Source of the DNA: Deinococcus hopiensis KR-140 | Lineage (GTDB): Bacteria > Deinococcota > Deinococci > Deinococcales > Deinococcaceae | Length of the DNA stretch: 64,000 nucleotides | Direction: 5' to 3' | NCBI GenBank assembly: GCA_943327755.2 | Contig: CALPYF020000005.1 | Coordinates: 62,001 to 126,000, forward strand | Shown here: positions 12,666-23,920 of the stretch, piece by piece | Position numbering within the stretch: the first letter of the stretch is position 1 | Layout of the letters: each line of letters begins with the position of its first letter | The notes under the pieces: model-generated | What the model saw: the letters and a program-made list of their open reading frames with translations, nothing else | Databases searched by the model: none | Told to the model about the DNA's origin: nothing | Position numbers and translations under genes: made by a program

Positions 12666-12910
12666 TCAGCTCTCGCTGGGGTCGTCCAGATGCTCGGCGC
12701 TGGCCAGGGCCTCGTTCGCCTCGGCACGGCTGGCGTCCCCAGCGTGGCGACCTCCTGCGCGTTCAGGCCGTCCGTGCTGGGCGTGGGAACGGGCGGGGCG
12801 TCCGGGAGGGTCTCCGGCATGGGGCCCGGCCCGGCGTGGGTGTCCGGCAGGGTGGGCGGCGTGTGGGGGGCCAGGGTGGGCTTCAGGGGCAGCCTGTCGT
12901 CCGGGGTCAT
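12666..12910 (-). pseudogene. Small acidic Pro-rich protein gene with a 1-base frameshift
   Basis: Reading from ATG 12910, the frame encodes a Pro/Asp-rich N-terminus, then DGLNAQEVATLG. At a GGGG run (plus-strand CCCC, 12737-12740) the natural continuation shifts to another frame, DASRAEANEALASAEHLDD, which ends PSES and a TGA at 12666. Adding one G restores an 81-aa acidic protein. Without it, translation runs through the gap into the yjbR-type gene. Either the gene is broken or the base was lost in sequencing a homopolymer. No family recognised. Confidence 0.6.
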
Positions 12911-12981
12911 GCTTCAGCGTGGCGCGGCGGCGCGTGGGGCGGCTGATGATTCGCTCAAGAAGCCGTGATGAACTGCCCCGT

Positions 12982-13932
12982 ATGCGCCGTCTCGTGCTTC
13001 TGCTACCGCTGCTGCTCTCGGCGGCCCCTCTGCCGCCTGCCCAGCCGGTGCGGCTGGCGATCCTGGGGGACTTCAACGGCCCGTACGGCAGCACGACCTA
13101 CCCCGCGCCGCTGGCCCGCAGCGTGGCGCGCATCGTGAACGAGTGGCGGCCCGACGCGGTGCTCTCGCCCGGCGACCTGATCGGCGCGCAGAAGGCCAGC
13201 CTGGGGGACGCGCAGGTGCGGGCCATGTGGGCGGCCTTCGACCGGGACGTGCGTGCGCCCCTGAGCCGCGCGGGCATTCCGTTCGCGTTCACGCTGGGCA
13301 ACCACGACGCCAGCCCCCGCAGTCCCCGTGACCGGCGCGAGGCCGCCACGTACTGGGCAGCGCACATGCCCCCGCTGGCGTTCATGGACCGCGCGGCGTT
13401 CCCGTTCCGGTTCAGTGTCACGCTAGGGGGCGGCGCGGTGTTCATCGCGTCGCTGGACGCGAGCGGGCCGGACGTGCGTGCTGGGCAGCGGGCGTGGCTG
13501 GCCGCGCAGCTGGCCTCCCCGGCCGCGCGGGCGGCGGGCGCACGGCTGGTCGTGGGGCACCTGCCGCTGGCCGGGGTGAGCGCCGAGAAAAACCGCCCCG
13601 GCGAGGTCGTGCGCGAGGCGGGCGCGCTGCGGCAGGTCATGGAGGCCGGGGGCGTGCTGGCCTACGTGCACGGGCACCACGCGGCGTTCTACCCGGCGCG
13701 ACTGGGCCGCCTGAATGTCCTGTCCGCCGGGGGCATCGGCGGGCGGGACTACGTGGGGCATCCGGGCACGGCGCGCAGCACGGTGACGCTGCTGACCGTG
13801 TGGCCCGCGCAGGGTCGCGCGACCTTCGAGACGGTGGACGCCGCGACCGGCCAGCCCGTGGACCCGGCGAGCCTCCCGGCGCGGCTGGACGGCCTGAACG
13901 GCCCGCTCGTGCGCGTGGCCGACTTCCGGTAG
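12982..13932 (+). CDS. Secreted calcineurin-like metallophosphoesterase
   Basis: A 316-aa protein with an N-terminal signal peptide (about residues 1-20, Leu-rich then Ala). It carries the metal-binding motifs of calcineurin-like phosphoesterases in order: GDF at 29-31 (the usual DxH position holds an unusual Phe-Asn), GDL at 64-66, GNHD at 106-109, GH at 192-193 and HGHH at 230-233. Such enzymes hydrolyse phosphomono- or diesters using two metals. The ATG at 12982 follows TACCCC-like sequence; longer in-frame starts overlap other genes and lack a signal peptide. It is divergent from the frameshifted small gene and convergent with a dinB-type gene. Confidence 0.88.
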   Translation: MRRLVLLLPLLLSAAPLPPAQPVRLAILGDFNGPYGSTTYPAPLARSVARIVNEWRPDAVLSPGDLIGAQKASLGDAQVRAMWAAFDRDVRAPLSRAGIPFAFTLGNHDASPRSPRDRREAATYWAAHMPPLAFMDRAAFPFRFSVTLGGGAVFIASLDASGPDVRAGQRAWLAAQLASPAARAAGARLVVGHLPLAGVSAEKNRPGEVVREAGALRQVMEAGGVLAYVHGHHAAFYPARLGRLNVLSAGGIGGRDYVGHPGTARSTVTLLTVWPAQGRATFETVDAATGQPVDPASLPARLDGLNGPLVRVADFR

Positions 13933-13940
13933 GACGAGCA

Positions 13941-13969
13941 GAGGCCGCGCACCCGCAGGTGGCGGCCTC
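13941..13969. terminator. Terminator hairpin between convergent genes
   Basis: GAGGCCGC (13941-13948) pairs with GCGGCCTC (13962-13969) across a 13-nt loop, midway between the convergent stop codons at 13932 and 13984. No T tract. Confidence 0.5.
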
Positions 13970-13983
13970 CGGACGGGTACGCC

Positions 13984-14553
13984 TTACAGCTCGTCGGTGT
14001 CGTCCAGGTCCTCGTCGAGGTCGGGCGCGCCGGCCTGCGCGGAGGTGCTCTGGGGCCGCACGAACCGCATGTAGTCCAGCCAGGGGGGCGTGTGGCCCAG
14101 CTGGCGGATCATCAGCGCGATCTGCGCGGTGTGGCGCACCTCGTGGGTCATGACGTTCCACATGAGCTGATCCAGGGTGACGGTGTCGCTGGCCGGGTCG
14201 TCCTGCACGAGCTTCACGCTGCGGTTCAGGTCCGGTTCGCTGTCCAGGAAGGCGCAGGTGCGACGGGTGACCTCGCGGCTGTAGTCGAGGATCCACGCGA
14301 GGTCGTACTGCTGCGCCTGGGGCCGCACCCAGTCGTGCGGGTACAGGCCCTGCACGCCGTCCCCGAGGACGATGCCGTGCACCCAGTGGTCCTCGACGTC
14401 CGTGACGTGCAGCAGCAGGTCCTTGATCGAGTGGAATCGGTCGGCGTCCTCGATCAGGTTGCGGTCCAGATCGGCCTGCGGCAGGGCACGCAGGTAGTTC
14501 CAGAGCTGCTCCCGCGCGGCGGTCAGGTAGGCGTAGTACTCGCGGACGTTCAT
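13984..14553 (-). CDS. DinB-superfamily protein
   Basis: A 189-aa four-helix-bundle protein of the DinB/YfiT group. The metal-site histidines are visible in LLLHVTDVEDHW and in THEVRHTAQIALM. Members include thiol transferases and many uncharacterised proteins; Deinococcus has an expanded set. The C-terminus is strongly acidic (DLDEDLDDTDEL). The ATG at 14553 overlaps the stop of the upstream dus gene (ATGA, 4 bp), so the two are co-translated. Function beyond the fold is unknown. Confidence 0.88.
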   Translation of the reverse strand: MNVREYYAYLTAAREQLWNYLRALPQADLDRNLIEDADRFHSIKDLLLHVTDVEDHWVHGIVLGDGVQGLYPHDWVRPQAQQYDLAWILDYSREVTRRTCAFLDSEPDLNRSVKLVQDDPASDTVTLDQLMWNVMTHEVRHTAQIALMIRQLGHTPPWLDYMRFVRPQSTSAQAGAPDLDEDLDDTDEL

Positions 14554-15554
14554 GAATGACTCACAGCATACTCTGCCGGGCGGGCCGGGGTGACGTCGGC
14601 GGTGGCTGCACCCAGCAGGGGGGTCAGCACCTGACGCACGTCCTGCGCCGTGAGCACCTGCGTCAGGGGGCCGCGCAGTTCCGGGAAGTCCGGCAGGTAC
14701 TGCGGCAGCACCTTGCGTAGCGGGCGCAGCGTCAGGCGGCCCGTGTCGTCGTCGTAGAACCGCTCCTGCAGTTCGGCGTGACGCAGCGCGGTGCGGGCGC
14801 GTTCCCGGGCGTCCGGCCAGGCGTCCTCCCCGCGGGCGAGCGCGCGGAAGATCCAGGGGTTCCCGACCGCGCCGCGCCCGATCATCACGGCGGCCACGCC
14901 CATGCGCTGGCGCTCGCGGGCCGCAGCGGGCGTGGTGATGTCCCCGCTGCCCACCACGGGCACCTTCACCGCGGCGGCCACGCGCGCGATCGCGTCCCAG
15001 TCGGCCTGCCCGGTGTAGCGCTGGGCGCTGGTGCGGCCGTGCACGGTGATCAGCGCGGCCCCGGCAGCCTCCAGGCCCTGGGCGACTTCCACGCTGCGGT
15101 CGTGATCCCAGCCCAGGCGGATCTTCGCGCTGACGTCCAGCGTGGTCGCCGAGCGCATGGCCCGCACGAGGTCGTACGCCGTCTCGGGCGTCTGGAGCAG
15201 GCACGCGCCGCCCTTCCCGCGGATCTTGGGGACGGGGCAGCCCATGTTCAGGTCGATCGCCGCCGGGCTGAACCACGCCTCTACGCGGGCCACCGCCCCG
15301 GCCAGCACCTCCGGCTCCGCGCCGAACAGCTGCACCACGCGGCCCTGCTCGCCCGGGTAGGGGCGGCCCAGGTTCAGTTTCTCGGTGTCGCCGCCGCCCA
15401 TCAGGCCGCGCGCGCTGATCATCTCACTGACGGTCCACAGCGCGCCCTGCTCGGCTGCCAGCTGACGCATGGGCGCGTCGCTGTAGCCCGCCATCGGGGC
15501 GAGGACCGCGCCGGGACGCTGCAGGCGGGACTGGTAGAAGCCGGGGCCGTTCAT
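14550..15554 (-). CDS. dus: tRNA-dihydrouridine synthase
   Basis: Reduces uridines in the D-loop of tRNA using FMN and NADPH. The 334-aa product has the TIM-barrel opening LAPMAGYSDAPMRQL (18-32), the catalytic Cys106 in DLNMGCPVPKI, the FMN/phosphate Lys144 in SAKIRLGW, HGRTSAQRYTG, and the GSGDI and MIGRGAVGNPW phosphate loops. Start: ATG 15554, preceded by TACCCT and 6 nt with no Shine-Dalgarno, a leaderless start. A longer in-frame start exists but would lie upstream of this -10 box. It overlaps the following dinB gene by 4 bp. Confidence 0.95.
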   Translation of the reverse strand: MNGPGFYQSRLQRPGAVLAPMAGYSDAPMRQLAAEQGALWTVSEMISARGLMGGGDTEKLNLGRPYPGEQGRVVQLFGAEPEVLAGAVARVEAWFSPAAIDLNMGCPVPKIRGKGGACLLQTPETAYDLVRAMRSATTLDVSAKIRLGWDHDRSVEVAQGLEAAGAALITVHGRTSAQRYTGQADWDAIARVAAAVKVPVVGSGDITTPAAARERQRMGVAAVMIGRGAVGNPWIFRALARGEDAWPDARERARTALRHAELQERFYDDDTGRLTLRPLRKVLPQYLPDFPELRGPLTQVLTAQDVRQVLTPLLGAATADVTPARPAEYAVSHS

Positions 15555-15560
15555 CCCGGC

Positions 15561-15566
15561 AGGGTA
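15561..15566 (-). promoter_or_regulatory. -10 box TACCCT, leaderless dus promoter
   Basis: On the minus strand TACCCT is followed by GCCGGG and then the dus ATG. The same TACCCTGCCGGG block occurs before the ATG of the secreted protein gene at 48542. Confidence 0.65.
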
Positions 15567-15724
15567 GCGCACCCCCCCTCCCGGCGGGTGAAGTGGGCCT
15601 GAAGCCCACCCGGCGGCGGGATTCATGGCGGGCGGGCGGGGCAGCGGGTATGCTCAGGGTCAGTCCGGCAACCTGCGCCTGCATCCTTCTTGCCCACCTT
15701 CGCCGGACGGGGGAGGCCCCTACT

Positions 15725-16228
15725 TTGAACGCCACGCCGCTGGCGCTGCACCACGCGCCGCTGCTTCATCAACTCTACGCCGACGCACCCGGGTACTTCG
15801 CCCTGCTGGGCACCCGCGTTCCCCATGTCAAGGACGTCGAACGCGACGTGGAAATTGCGCTGCTCGACCCGCGCCGCAGCCTCGAACTCCTGTATGACGA
15901 GCGTGGGGAGCTGTTCGGCAGCCTCGACTGCAAGCACGACTACCCCGAACCCGGCGACCTGACCATCAACCTGCTGCTGATCCGCGAGGACCGCCAGTCC
16001 CAAGGCCTGGGCGAGCAGGCCGTGCGCCACCTGGAAGCCCGCGTGCCGCCCGGCACCACCCGCATCCTGGCGAGCGTGCTGGGCGAGAACCCACGTGGGG
16101 CACGCTTCTGGGAGCGGCTGGGCTACACCTTCACCATGGACGCCCGGCCGGTCATGAGCTGGTACGCCCGGCCCCTCACGCCGCCCCGCACACAGAGCGC
16201 GCCCGGGGTGCCCATCGCCAGCGACTGA
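15725..16228 (+). CDS. GNAT-family N-acetyltransferase
   Basis: A 167-aa acetyltransferase. The acetyl-CoA site reads INLLLIREDRQSQGLGEQAVRHLE, matching the GNAT R/Q-x-x-G-x-G/A loop, followed by LGENPRGARFWERLGYTFT, the usual end of the fold. Substrate cannot be predicted. The start is TTG at 15725, chosen because GGAGG sits 8 nt upstream and the fold begins there; the only earlier candidates add a peptide unlike the family. It stands alone, divergent from dus and followed by tRNA-Asn. Confidence 0.85.
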   Translation: MNATPLALHHAPLLHQLYADAPGYFALLGTRVPHVKDVERDVEIALLDPRRSLELLYDERGELFGSLDCKHDYPEPGDLTINLLLIREDRQSQGLGEQAVRHLEARVPPGTTRILASVLGENPRGARFWERLGYTFTMDARPVMSWYARPLTPPRTQSAPGVPIASD

Positions 16229-16269
16229 CCGGGGCCCGCGCGCCCTGCCGGACCGGGGCGCGGCGGGAC

Positions 16270-16298
16270 TTGCGCGGGATGGGGGGGCGTGCTACTAT
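16270..16298 (+). promoter_or_regulatory. tRNA-Asn promoter
   Basis: TTGCGC (16270-16275), a 17-bp spacer and TACTAT (16293-16298) lie 35 bp before the tRNA 5' end. Confidence 0.7.
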
Positions 16299-16332
16299 CC
16301 CTCTCGCGCCGGAAACGGCCGCCACAGCAGTG

Positions 16333-16410
<78 letters not shown>

Positions 16411-16413
16411 CAG

Positions 16414-16441
16414 ACCCCCTCCCCGGAGGGGGTTTCTTCTT
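16414..16441 (+). terminator. Terminator of tRNA-Asn
   Basis: ACCCCCTCC (16414-16422) pairs with GGAGGGGGT (16425-16433), followed by a T-rich tail TTCTTCTT. Confidence 0.9.
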
Positions 16442-16727
16442 GTGTCGCCGCGGCGCGGCCCCCCGGACGAGGGGCGACCGCGTACCACTGACCGCGGTGT
16501 CCAGTTGCATTGAAGGGCCAACACCACGCCCTTCACTTCCACTTCCGACCGCTGGTGGTGTCAGGGTCTCGCTCTTCGAGTCCGCTCGTTCAGGAGTATC
16601 GAAGGGACCTTCAATCCTCCTGAATGCTGCTGTGACCTGCCAGCCGGGCCGGGCGTTCACCGCACCACGTGAGAGGTGGACCGGGCCGCTGCCCTTCCGC
16701 CTGACGGGGGATGTGTGCCAAAGCCGA
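16442..16727. other. Gene-free structured segment before the liv operon
   Basis: No convincing reading frame is present. The stretch has stacked inverted repeats: TGAAGGG/CCCTTCA (about 16512-16536), ACACCAC/GTGGTGT (about 16519-16561), and a long imperfect hairpin TTCAGGAG...CTCCTGAA (16589-16623). Two arms, ATTGAAGG near 16510 and CCTTCAAT near 16608, also match each other. This could be an unrecognised structured RNA or the remnant of a small mobile repeat. I recognise no known RNA family. Confidence 0.4.
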
Positions 16728-16756
16728 TTGACACCCCCCGGGGGGCATGCCAGCAT
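16728..16756 (+). promoter_or_regulatory. Promoter of the liv operon
   Basis: TTGACA (16728-16733), a 17-bp spacer and CAGCAT (16751-16756). The spacer begins with the perfect palindrome CCCCCCGGGGGG, which could bind a regulator. The message has an 80-nt leader with GGGAGG before the ATG, unlike the leaderless genes around it. Confidence 0.6.
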
Positions 16757-16836
16757 GAACGGCACGCACAACTTGAACTGTGTTCAGCGAGGCCACCGGC
16801 ACCGGGCCTGGGCGCGCTGGATTTGCGGGAGGTCGT

Positions 16837-17973
<1,137 letters not shown>

Positions 17974-18082
17974 GCGCCGGACGTCACTCGAAGAACTGAT
18001 CACTGTGCGCGCCGGGCGAACGTGTGCCCGGCGCGCCGTTTCACACGGCCATTTCACACGGCCAACTGGGGGGGAACGGGTT

Positions 18083-18945
<863 letters not shown>

Positions 18946-18949
<4 letters not shown>

Positions 18950-19923
18950 GCCGCCTGATCTGGCCCGCGCTGTTCGTGCTGGCGGCCGTGGTGCCGTTCC
19001 TGCATCCCAGCGGGTACCTGCTGGACGTCGGCGTGAACATCATGATGTGGGCGGTTCTCGCGTACGGCCTGAACGTCATGCTGGGCTACACGGGACTGCT
19101 GCCGCTAGCGCACGCGGGGTTCTTCGGGATCGGGGCGTACACGACCGGCATCCTGACCCTGAAGGCCGGGTGGAGTTTCTGGCTGGCGTGGCCCGCCGGG
19201 ATCGCGCTGGCCGCGCTGGCGGGGCTGCTGCTAGGGCTGGTGGCGTTCCGTACGCGCGGGGACGCCTTCTCGATCTTCACGCTGGGCGTGGGCGTGATCA
19301 TCACGCTGGTGATCAACAAGTGGGACGCCCTGACTGGCGGGAACGACGGCCTGAACGGCATCGCGCCCCCCGCCGGGCTGGAGGAGGCCTCGCGCGCCAT
19401 CGGCCTGAAGCTGTCCGGGGGCTTCTACCTGCTGGCGCTGCTGACGCTGGCGCTGACGGTGCTGATCGTGGCGCGCGCCCGCGCGAGCAGCTTCGGGCTG
19501 TCCCTGCTCGCCATCCGCGGCGGCGAGGACCTCGCGCGCAGCGCGGGCGTGAACGTGTACACCCACAAGCTGCGCGCCATGATGCTCTCCACAGCGCTGG
19601 CCGGACTGGCGGGTGGCCTGTACGCCACGTACGTGGGCTTCCTGGGTTCGGCGGTGACCGGGCCGACCACGACCTTCACGGTGCTGCTATACCTGCTCGT
19701 CGGGGGCCTGGGCACCCTGGCGGGGCCGCTGCTGGGCACCGCGCTGATCTACAGCCTCACGCAGACGCTCAAGGGCCTGCAGGACTACCAGTACATCGTG
19801 TTCGGGCCGCTGCTGGTGCTGCTCGTGATGTACGCCCCGCACGGCTTGGCGGGCCTGTGGACGCGGCTGCGCGCCAACCGTCCCGCCCGCGCGGCGAAGA
19901 CCAAGGAGGTCAGCGGTGCTTGA
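18946..19923 (+). CDS. livM: Branched-chain amino acid ABC transporter permease LivM
   Basis: A 325-aa permease, partner of LivH. It has the family block NIMMWAVLAYGLNVMLGYTGLLPLAHAGFFGIGAYT and the cytoplasmic loop LAIRGGEDLARSAGVNVYTHKLRAMMLSTALAGLAGGLYA that contacts the ATPases. The basic C-terminal tail is cytoplasmic. It starts at GTG 18946 inside the livH stop codon and overlaps livG by 8 bp, so the operon is tightly coupled. Confidence 0.94.
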
Positions 19924-20714
19924 CGTCGAGAACCTGGGCATCCGCTTCGGCGGGCTGCACGCCGTGCGGGACGTGACCGCCACTGTCCCTGCCGGGCAGA
20001 TCACCGCGATCATCGGGCCGAACGGGGCGGGCAAGAGCACGTTCTTCAACCTGATCAGCGGCTTCTACCGCCCCACCACCGGCACCGTCCGTTTCCAGGG
20101 GGAGGACCTGACCCGCCGCCCCACCCACGAGGTCGTCGCGCGCGGCGTGGCCCGCACGTTCCAGACGACCACCATCTACCGGGAACTGAGCGTGCTGGAG
20201 AACGCCATGATCGGGCACCGCGTCCGCACGCGCGCCGGGCTGCTCGACGCGCTGCTGCGCACGCCGCGCGAACGCCAGGACGCCAGGGGCAGCCGCGACG
20301 GCGCGCTGCGCGCCCTGGAACGCGTGGGGCTCGTCCGGCAGGCGCACCTGCCCGCCGGGGCGCTGACGCAGGAGGGCCAGAAACGCGTGGGGATCGCCAT
20401 GGCGCTCGCCAGCGAACCGAAACTGCTGCTGCTGGACGAACCGGCCGCCGGGATGAACCCCGAGGAGACCGTGAACCTCATGGCCCTGATCCGCGAGCTG
20501 GTCGCGGGCGGCCTGACGGTCGCGCTGGTCGAGCACAAGATGAGCCTCGTGATGGGTCTCGCGGATCACATCCTGGTGCTGCACCACGGGCAGCTGATCG
20601 CACAGGGCACCCCGGCGCAGGTCAGCCGCGACCCGGCCGTGATCGAGGCGTACCTGGGCTCGCACGCGCACGGCGGGCAGATGGGCCAGGGCGCGCAGGG
20701 CGGGGAGGCCGCGC

Positions 20715-20722
<8 letters not shown>
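19916..20722 (+). CDS. livG: Branched-chain amino acid ABC transporter ATPase LivG
   Basis: A 268-aa ATPase. Walker A is GPNGAGKS (34-41) and Walker B LLLLDEP (170-176) with the LivG-type EPAAGMNPEET. The signature motif is degenerate: LTQEGQ (150-155) in place of the usual LSxGQ, although the following helix is conserved. The switch His is in VEHKM. The C-terminal extension has a Gly/His/Gln-rich tail after residue 249, longer than usual. It starts at GTG 19916 after GGAGGT and overlaps livF by 8 bp. LivG pairs with LivF to drive the LivHM channel. Confidence 0.93.
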
Positions 20723-21422
<700 letters not shown>

Positions 21423-21438
21423 CCAGCGGCGCAGGCGT

Positions 21439-21466
21439 GGAGGCCGGGTGCTCGCCCGGCCTCCAT
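21439..21466 (+). terminator. Stem-loop after livF
   Basis: An 11-bp perfect stem (21439-21449 with 21456-21466) and 6-nt loop, followed by a pyrimidine-rich stretch without a clean T run. It lies 17 bp past the livF stop. Confidence 0.65.
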
Positions 21467-21506
21467 CCTCTGCTCAGCGGGTGCTTACACCACCCCGCTA
21501 CACTGG

Positions 21507-21592
<86 letters not shown>

Positions 21593-21596
21593 CCGT

Positions 21597-21917
21597 ATGG
21601 CATGGACTCTGCTCATCATCGCCGGACTGCTCGAAGTTGGCTGGGCCATCGGCCTGAAGTACACGGAAGGGTTCACCCGCCCCGTCCCCACCGCCCTGAC
21701 CCTGCTGAGCATGATCGCCAGCATGGGCCTGCTGGGCCTCGCCGCCAAGACCCTCCCGATCGGCACCGCGTACGGCGTGTGGGTCGGCATCGGCGCGGTC
21801 GGCGCGGCCATTCTGGGCATCGTGCTGTTCCACGAGAGCGTCACGCCCGCCCGCATCGCGTTCATGATCCTGATGATCGTATCCATCATCGGCCTGAAGG
21901 TCACCAGCGGCCACTGA
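21597..21917 (+). CDS. gdx: SMR-family guanidinium exporter (SugE/Gdx)
   Basis: A 106-aa four-helix small multidrug resistance protein. The essential Glu13 lies in LLEVGWAIGLKYTEGF, the form typical of the Gdx (SugE) subgroup that exports guanidinium in exchange for protons, as a dual-topology dimer. GTAYGVWVGIGAVGAAILG forms helix 3. The guanidine-I riboswitch directly upstream supports the guanidinium role over general drug efflux. Start: ATG 21597, 7 nt after GGAGG; an in-frame ATG-like start 9 nt upstream would lie within the regulatory hairpin. Confidence 0.95.
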   Translation: MAWTLLIIAGLLEVGWAIGLKYTEGFTRPVPTALTLLSMIASMGLLGLAAKTLPIGTAYGVWVGIGAVGAAILGIVLFHESVTPARIAFMILMIVSIIGLKVTSGH

Positions 21918-21936
21918 CCCCCGTGAAGGGCGTGAA

Positions 21937-21962
21937 GGGGCAGAGGATTCCCCCTCTGCCCT
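21937..21962. terminator. Bidirectional terminator between gdx and pyrD
   Basis: GGGCAGAGG (21938-21946) pairs with CCTCTGCCC (21953-21961) across a 6-nt loop, between convergent stop codons. Confidence 0.7.
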
Positions 21963-21969
21963 GCTGTGT

Positions 21970-23055
21970 TCAGCCCGCGGTGCCGACGGCCTCGCGGACG
22001 TGCGTGAAACCGTCGCGGGCCAGCAGGCGCGCGAGGCCGGTGTTCAGGTCGCGCACCAGCCCGGGTCCCTCGAAGATCAGGGCGGAGTACACCTCGGTCA
22101 GGGTGGCCCCGGCGCGGATGCGGTTGTACGCGTCCTGCGCGCTGAAGATGCCGCCCACGCCGACGATGGGCACGCGACCGCCGGTCTGCCGGTACGCGGC
22201 CCGCACGAGTTCGGTGGCGCGCTGCGTGAGGGGCCGTCCGCTCAGGCCACCAGTTTCCTTCTGGTTGGGGTGGGTCAGGCCGTCGCGGGAGAGGGTGGTG
22301 TTGCTGACGATCAGGCCCGCCGCACCCGCGGTCACGGCGGCGTCCACGCTGGCCTCGAAGTCGGCGGGGTGCAGGTCCGGGGCGAGCTTCACGAGGACCG
22401 GGGGGGCCTTCAGGGTCCGCACCCGCTGCGCCTCGACCTCCTGCAGGACCTCGCGCACCAGCGCGCCCAGGTCGTCCGCACCCTGCAACGCGCGCAGGCC
22501 GGGCGTGTTGGGACTGCTGACGTTCACGACGAAGGCGTCGGCGACGTCCTGCAGCGCGGCGACGCAGCGGCGGTAGTCCTGCGCGGCGTCCTCGTTCGCG
22601 GTGACCTTGTTCTTCCCGATGTTCACCCACACCGGCGCGGGCCGCGCGCCCAGCGCGCCCAGGCGGGTGTGCAGGTCGGTCATCCCGGCGTTGTTGAAGC
22701 CCATGCGGTTGATCAGCGCGCCGTCCTGCGGCAGGCGGAACAGCCGGGGGCGGTCGTTGCCGGGCTGCGCCAGGGGCGTGACGGTCCCGACCTCCAGGAA
22801 ACCGAAGCCCAGCGCCGTGAAGGCCGGGACGGCCACGCCGTTCTTATCCAGGCCCGCCGCGAGACCCACCGGGGACGCGAACCGTTGCCCCCAGAGCGTC
22901 TGCTCCAGCATGGGGGACGCGGGCGCCGTCACGCGCCGCGCCAGGGCGGGCCAGGCGGGCACGCGGGACGCGGCGTCCATCAGGCCGATCGTGAGGTGGT
23001 GGGCGTCCTCCGCGTCCAGGCGGAACAGCAGCGGCTTGATCAGCGAACGGTACAC
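21970..23055 (-). CDS. pyrD: Dihydroorotate dehydrogenase (quinone), class 2
   Basis: Oxidises dihydroorotate to orotate with FMN and passes electrons to quinone, the fourth step of UMP synthesis. The 361-aa product has the class 2 N-terminal membrane-association helices (YRSLIKPLLFRLDAEDAHHL), the FMN segment PVGLAAGLDKNG, the active-site loop NVSSPNTPGLR (178-188) with Ser as base, VKLAPDL, NTT, and the phosphate loop GVGGI. The GTG at 23055 is chosen because the family starts here and GAAGG lies just upstream; longer in-frame starts run into a repeat. Confidence 0.95.
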   Translation of the reverse strand: MYRSLIKPLLFRLDAEDAHHLTIGLMDAASRVPAWPALARRVTAPASPMLEQTLWGQRFASPVGLAAGLDKNGVAVPAFTALGFGFLEVGTVTPLAQPGNDRPRLFRLPQDGALINRMGFNNAGMTDLHTRLGALGARPAPVWVNIGKNKVTANEDAAQDYRRCVAALQDVADAFVVNVSSPNTPGLRALQGADDLGALVREVLQEVEAQRVRTLKAPPVLVKLAPDLHPADFEASVDAAVTAGAAGLIVSNTTLSRDGLTHPNQKETGGLSGRPLTQRATELVRAAYRQTGGRVPIVGVGGIFSAQDAYNRIRAGATLTEVYSALIFEGPGLVRDLNTGLARLLARDGFTHVREAVGTAG

Positions 23056-23082
23056 GGCCTTCAGGATAGAGGATGGGCAAAA

Positions 23083-23122
23083 GTCGATGGTTGACGGACG
23101 CGCGGTTCCATCAACCATCGAC
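23083..23122. repeat. 12-bp inverted repeat in the pyrD upstream region
   Basis: GTCGATGGTTGA (23083-23094) and TCAACCATCGAC (23111-23122) are perfectly complementary with a 16-nt loop. Its GATGG-rich arms look like the GATGG-rich block at 30274-30300. It may end the Rrf2 transcript or belong to a small intergenic repeat family. Confidence 0.55.
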
Positions 23123-23131
23123 CGTCTACCA

Positions 23132-23590
<459 letters not shown>

Positions 23591-23597
23591 GGATCGC

Positions 23598-23603
23598 ATT
23601 CTA
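23598..23603 (-). promoter_or_regulatory. -10 box TAGAAT, leaderless Rrf2 promoter
   Basis: On the minus strand TAGAAT ends 7 nt before the ATG at 23590. The upstream in-frame ATG (23599) shares bases with this box and so is unlikely to be transcribed. Confidence 0.65.
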
Positions 23604-23907
23604 CCCCGCAATTCCGGGTGCAGTGTAAGGAATTCAGGAGTTATTGAGAACTGTTCCCAGGAGTGAGACAGTGTCAGCCGCCGGTAGAGCCATCCAGCTC
23701 TGCCCGTTTCGACGGCACCACGCCGCCACGCAGGCGCCCCCAGAACTGGTGCGCGTCCTGTTCCCGCGATCCCGCCGGATGATTCTGATCGTGAACCCGC
23801 GCCACCTTGGCGCGGCCGAAGTGGGTGATGCCTCTTCCTCTCCCTCAGGACCAGCAGGCTGCCCATCCGCCGGAACCTTCCCCACGGCGCCGGACCGGCG
23901 TGGGCCG
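23604..23907. other. Gene-free stretch between Rrf2 and hydrolase genes
   Basis: About 300 bp between divergent genes. Open frames exist on both strands but they lack a plausible start, a Shine-Dalgarno or any recognisable motif. Both divergent promoters lie at its edges. I see no known RNA family. Confidence 0.5.
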
Positions 23908-23913
23908 TAGGAT
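23908..23913 (+). promoter_or_regulatory. -10 box TAGGAT, leaderless hydrolase promoter
   Basis: TAGGAT ends 7 nt before the ATG at 23921 and overlaps another in-frame ATG at 23912, which favours the later start. Confidence 0.55.
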
Positions 23914-23920
23914 GAGCGGC

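Noticed and set aside
12700..12760. Programmed -1 frameshift in the small acidic gene
   Set aside because: The site is a simple GGGG run without a canonical slippery heptamer or an obvious stimulatory structure; an indel is the simpler reading.
16500..16630. IS200/IS605 (ISDra2-like) end remnant based on hairpins and TCAAT/TTGA words
   Set aside because: No TnpA or TnpB coding remnant nearby and the words are too short to support it.
23599..23599. ATG at 23599 as start of the Rrf2 gene
   Set aside because: It lies within the TAGAAT -10 box; the ATG at 23590 has the standard leaderless spacing.
23634..23910. Short open frames on both strands between Rrf2 and the hydrolase gene
   Set aside because: No recognisable motif, no Shine-Dalgarno and no leaderless box at their starts.
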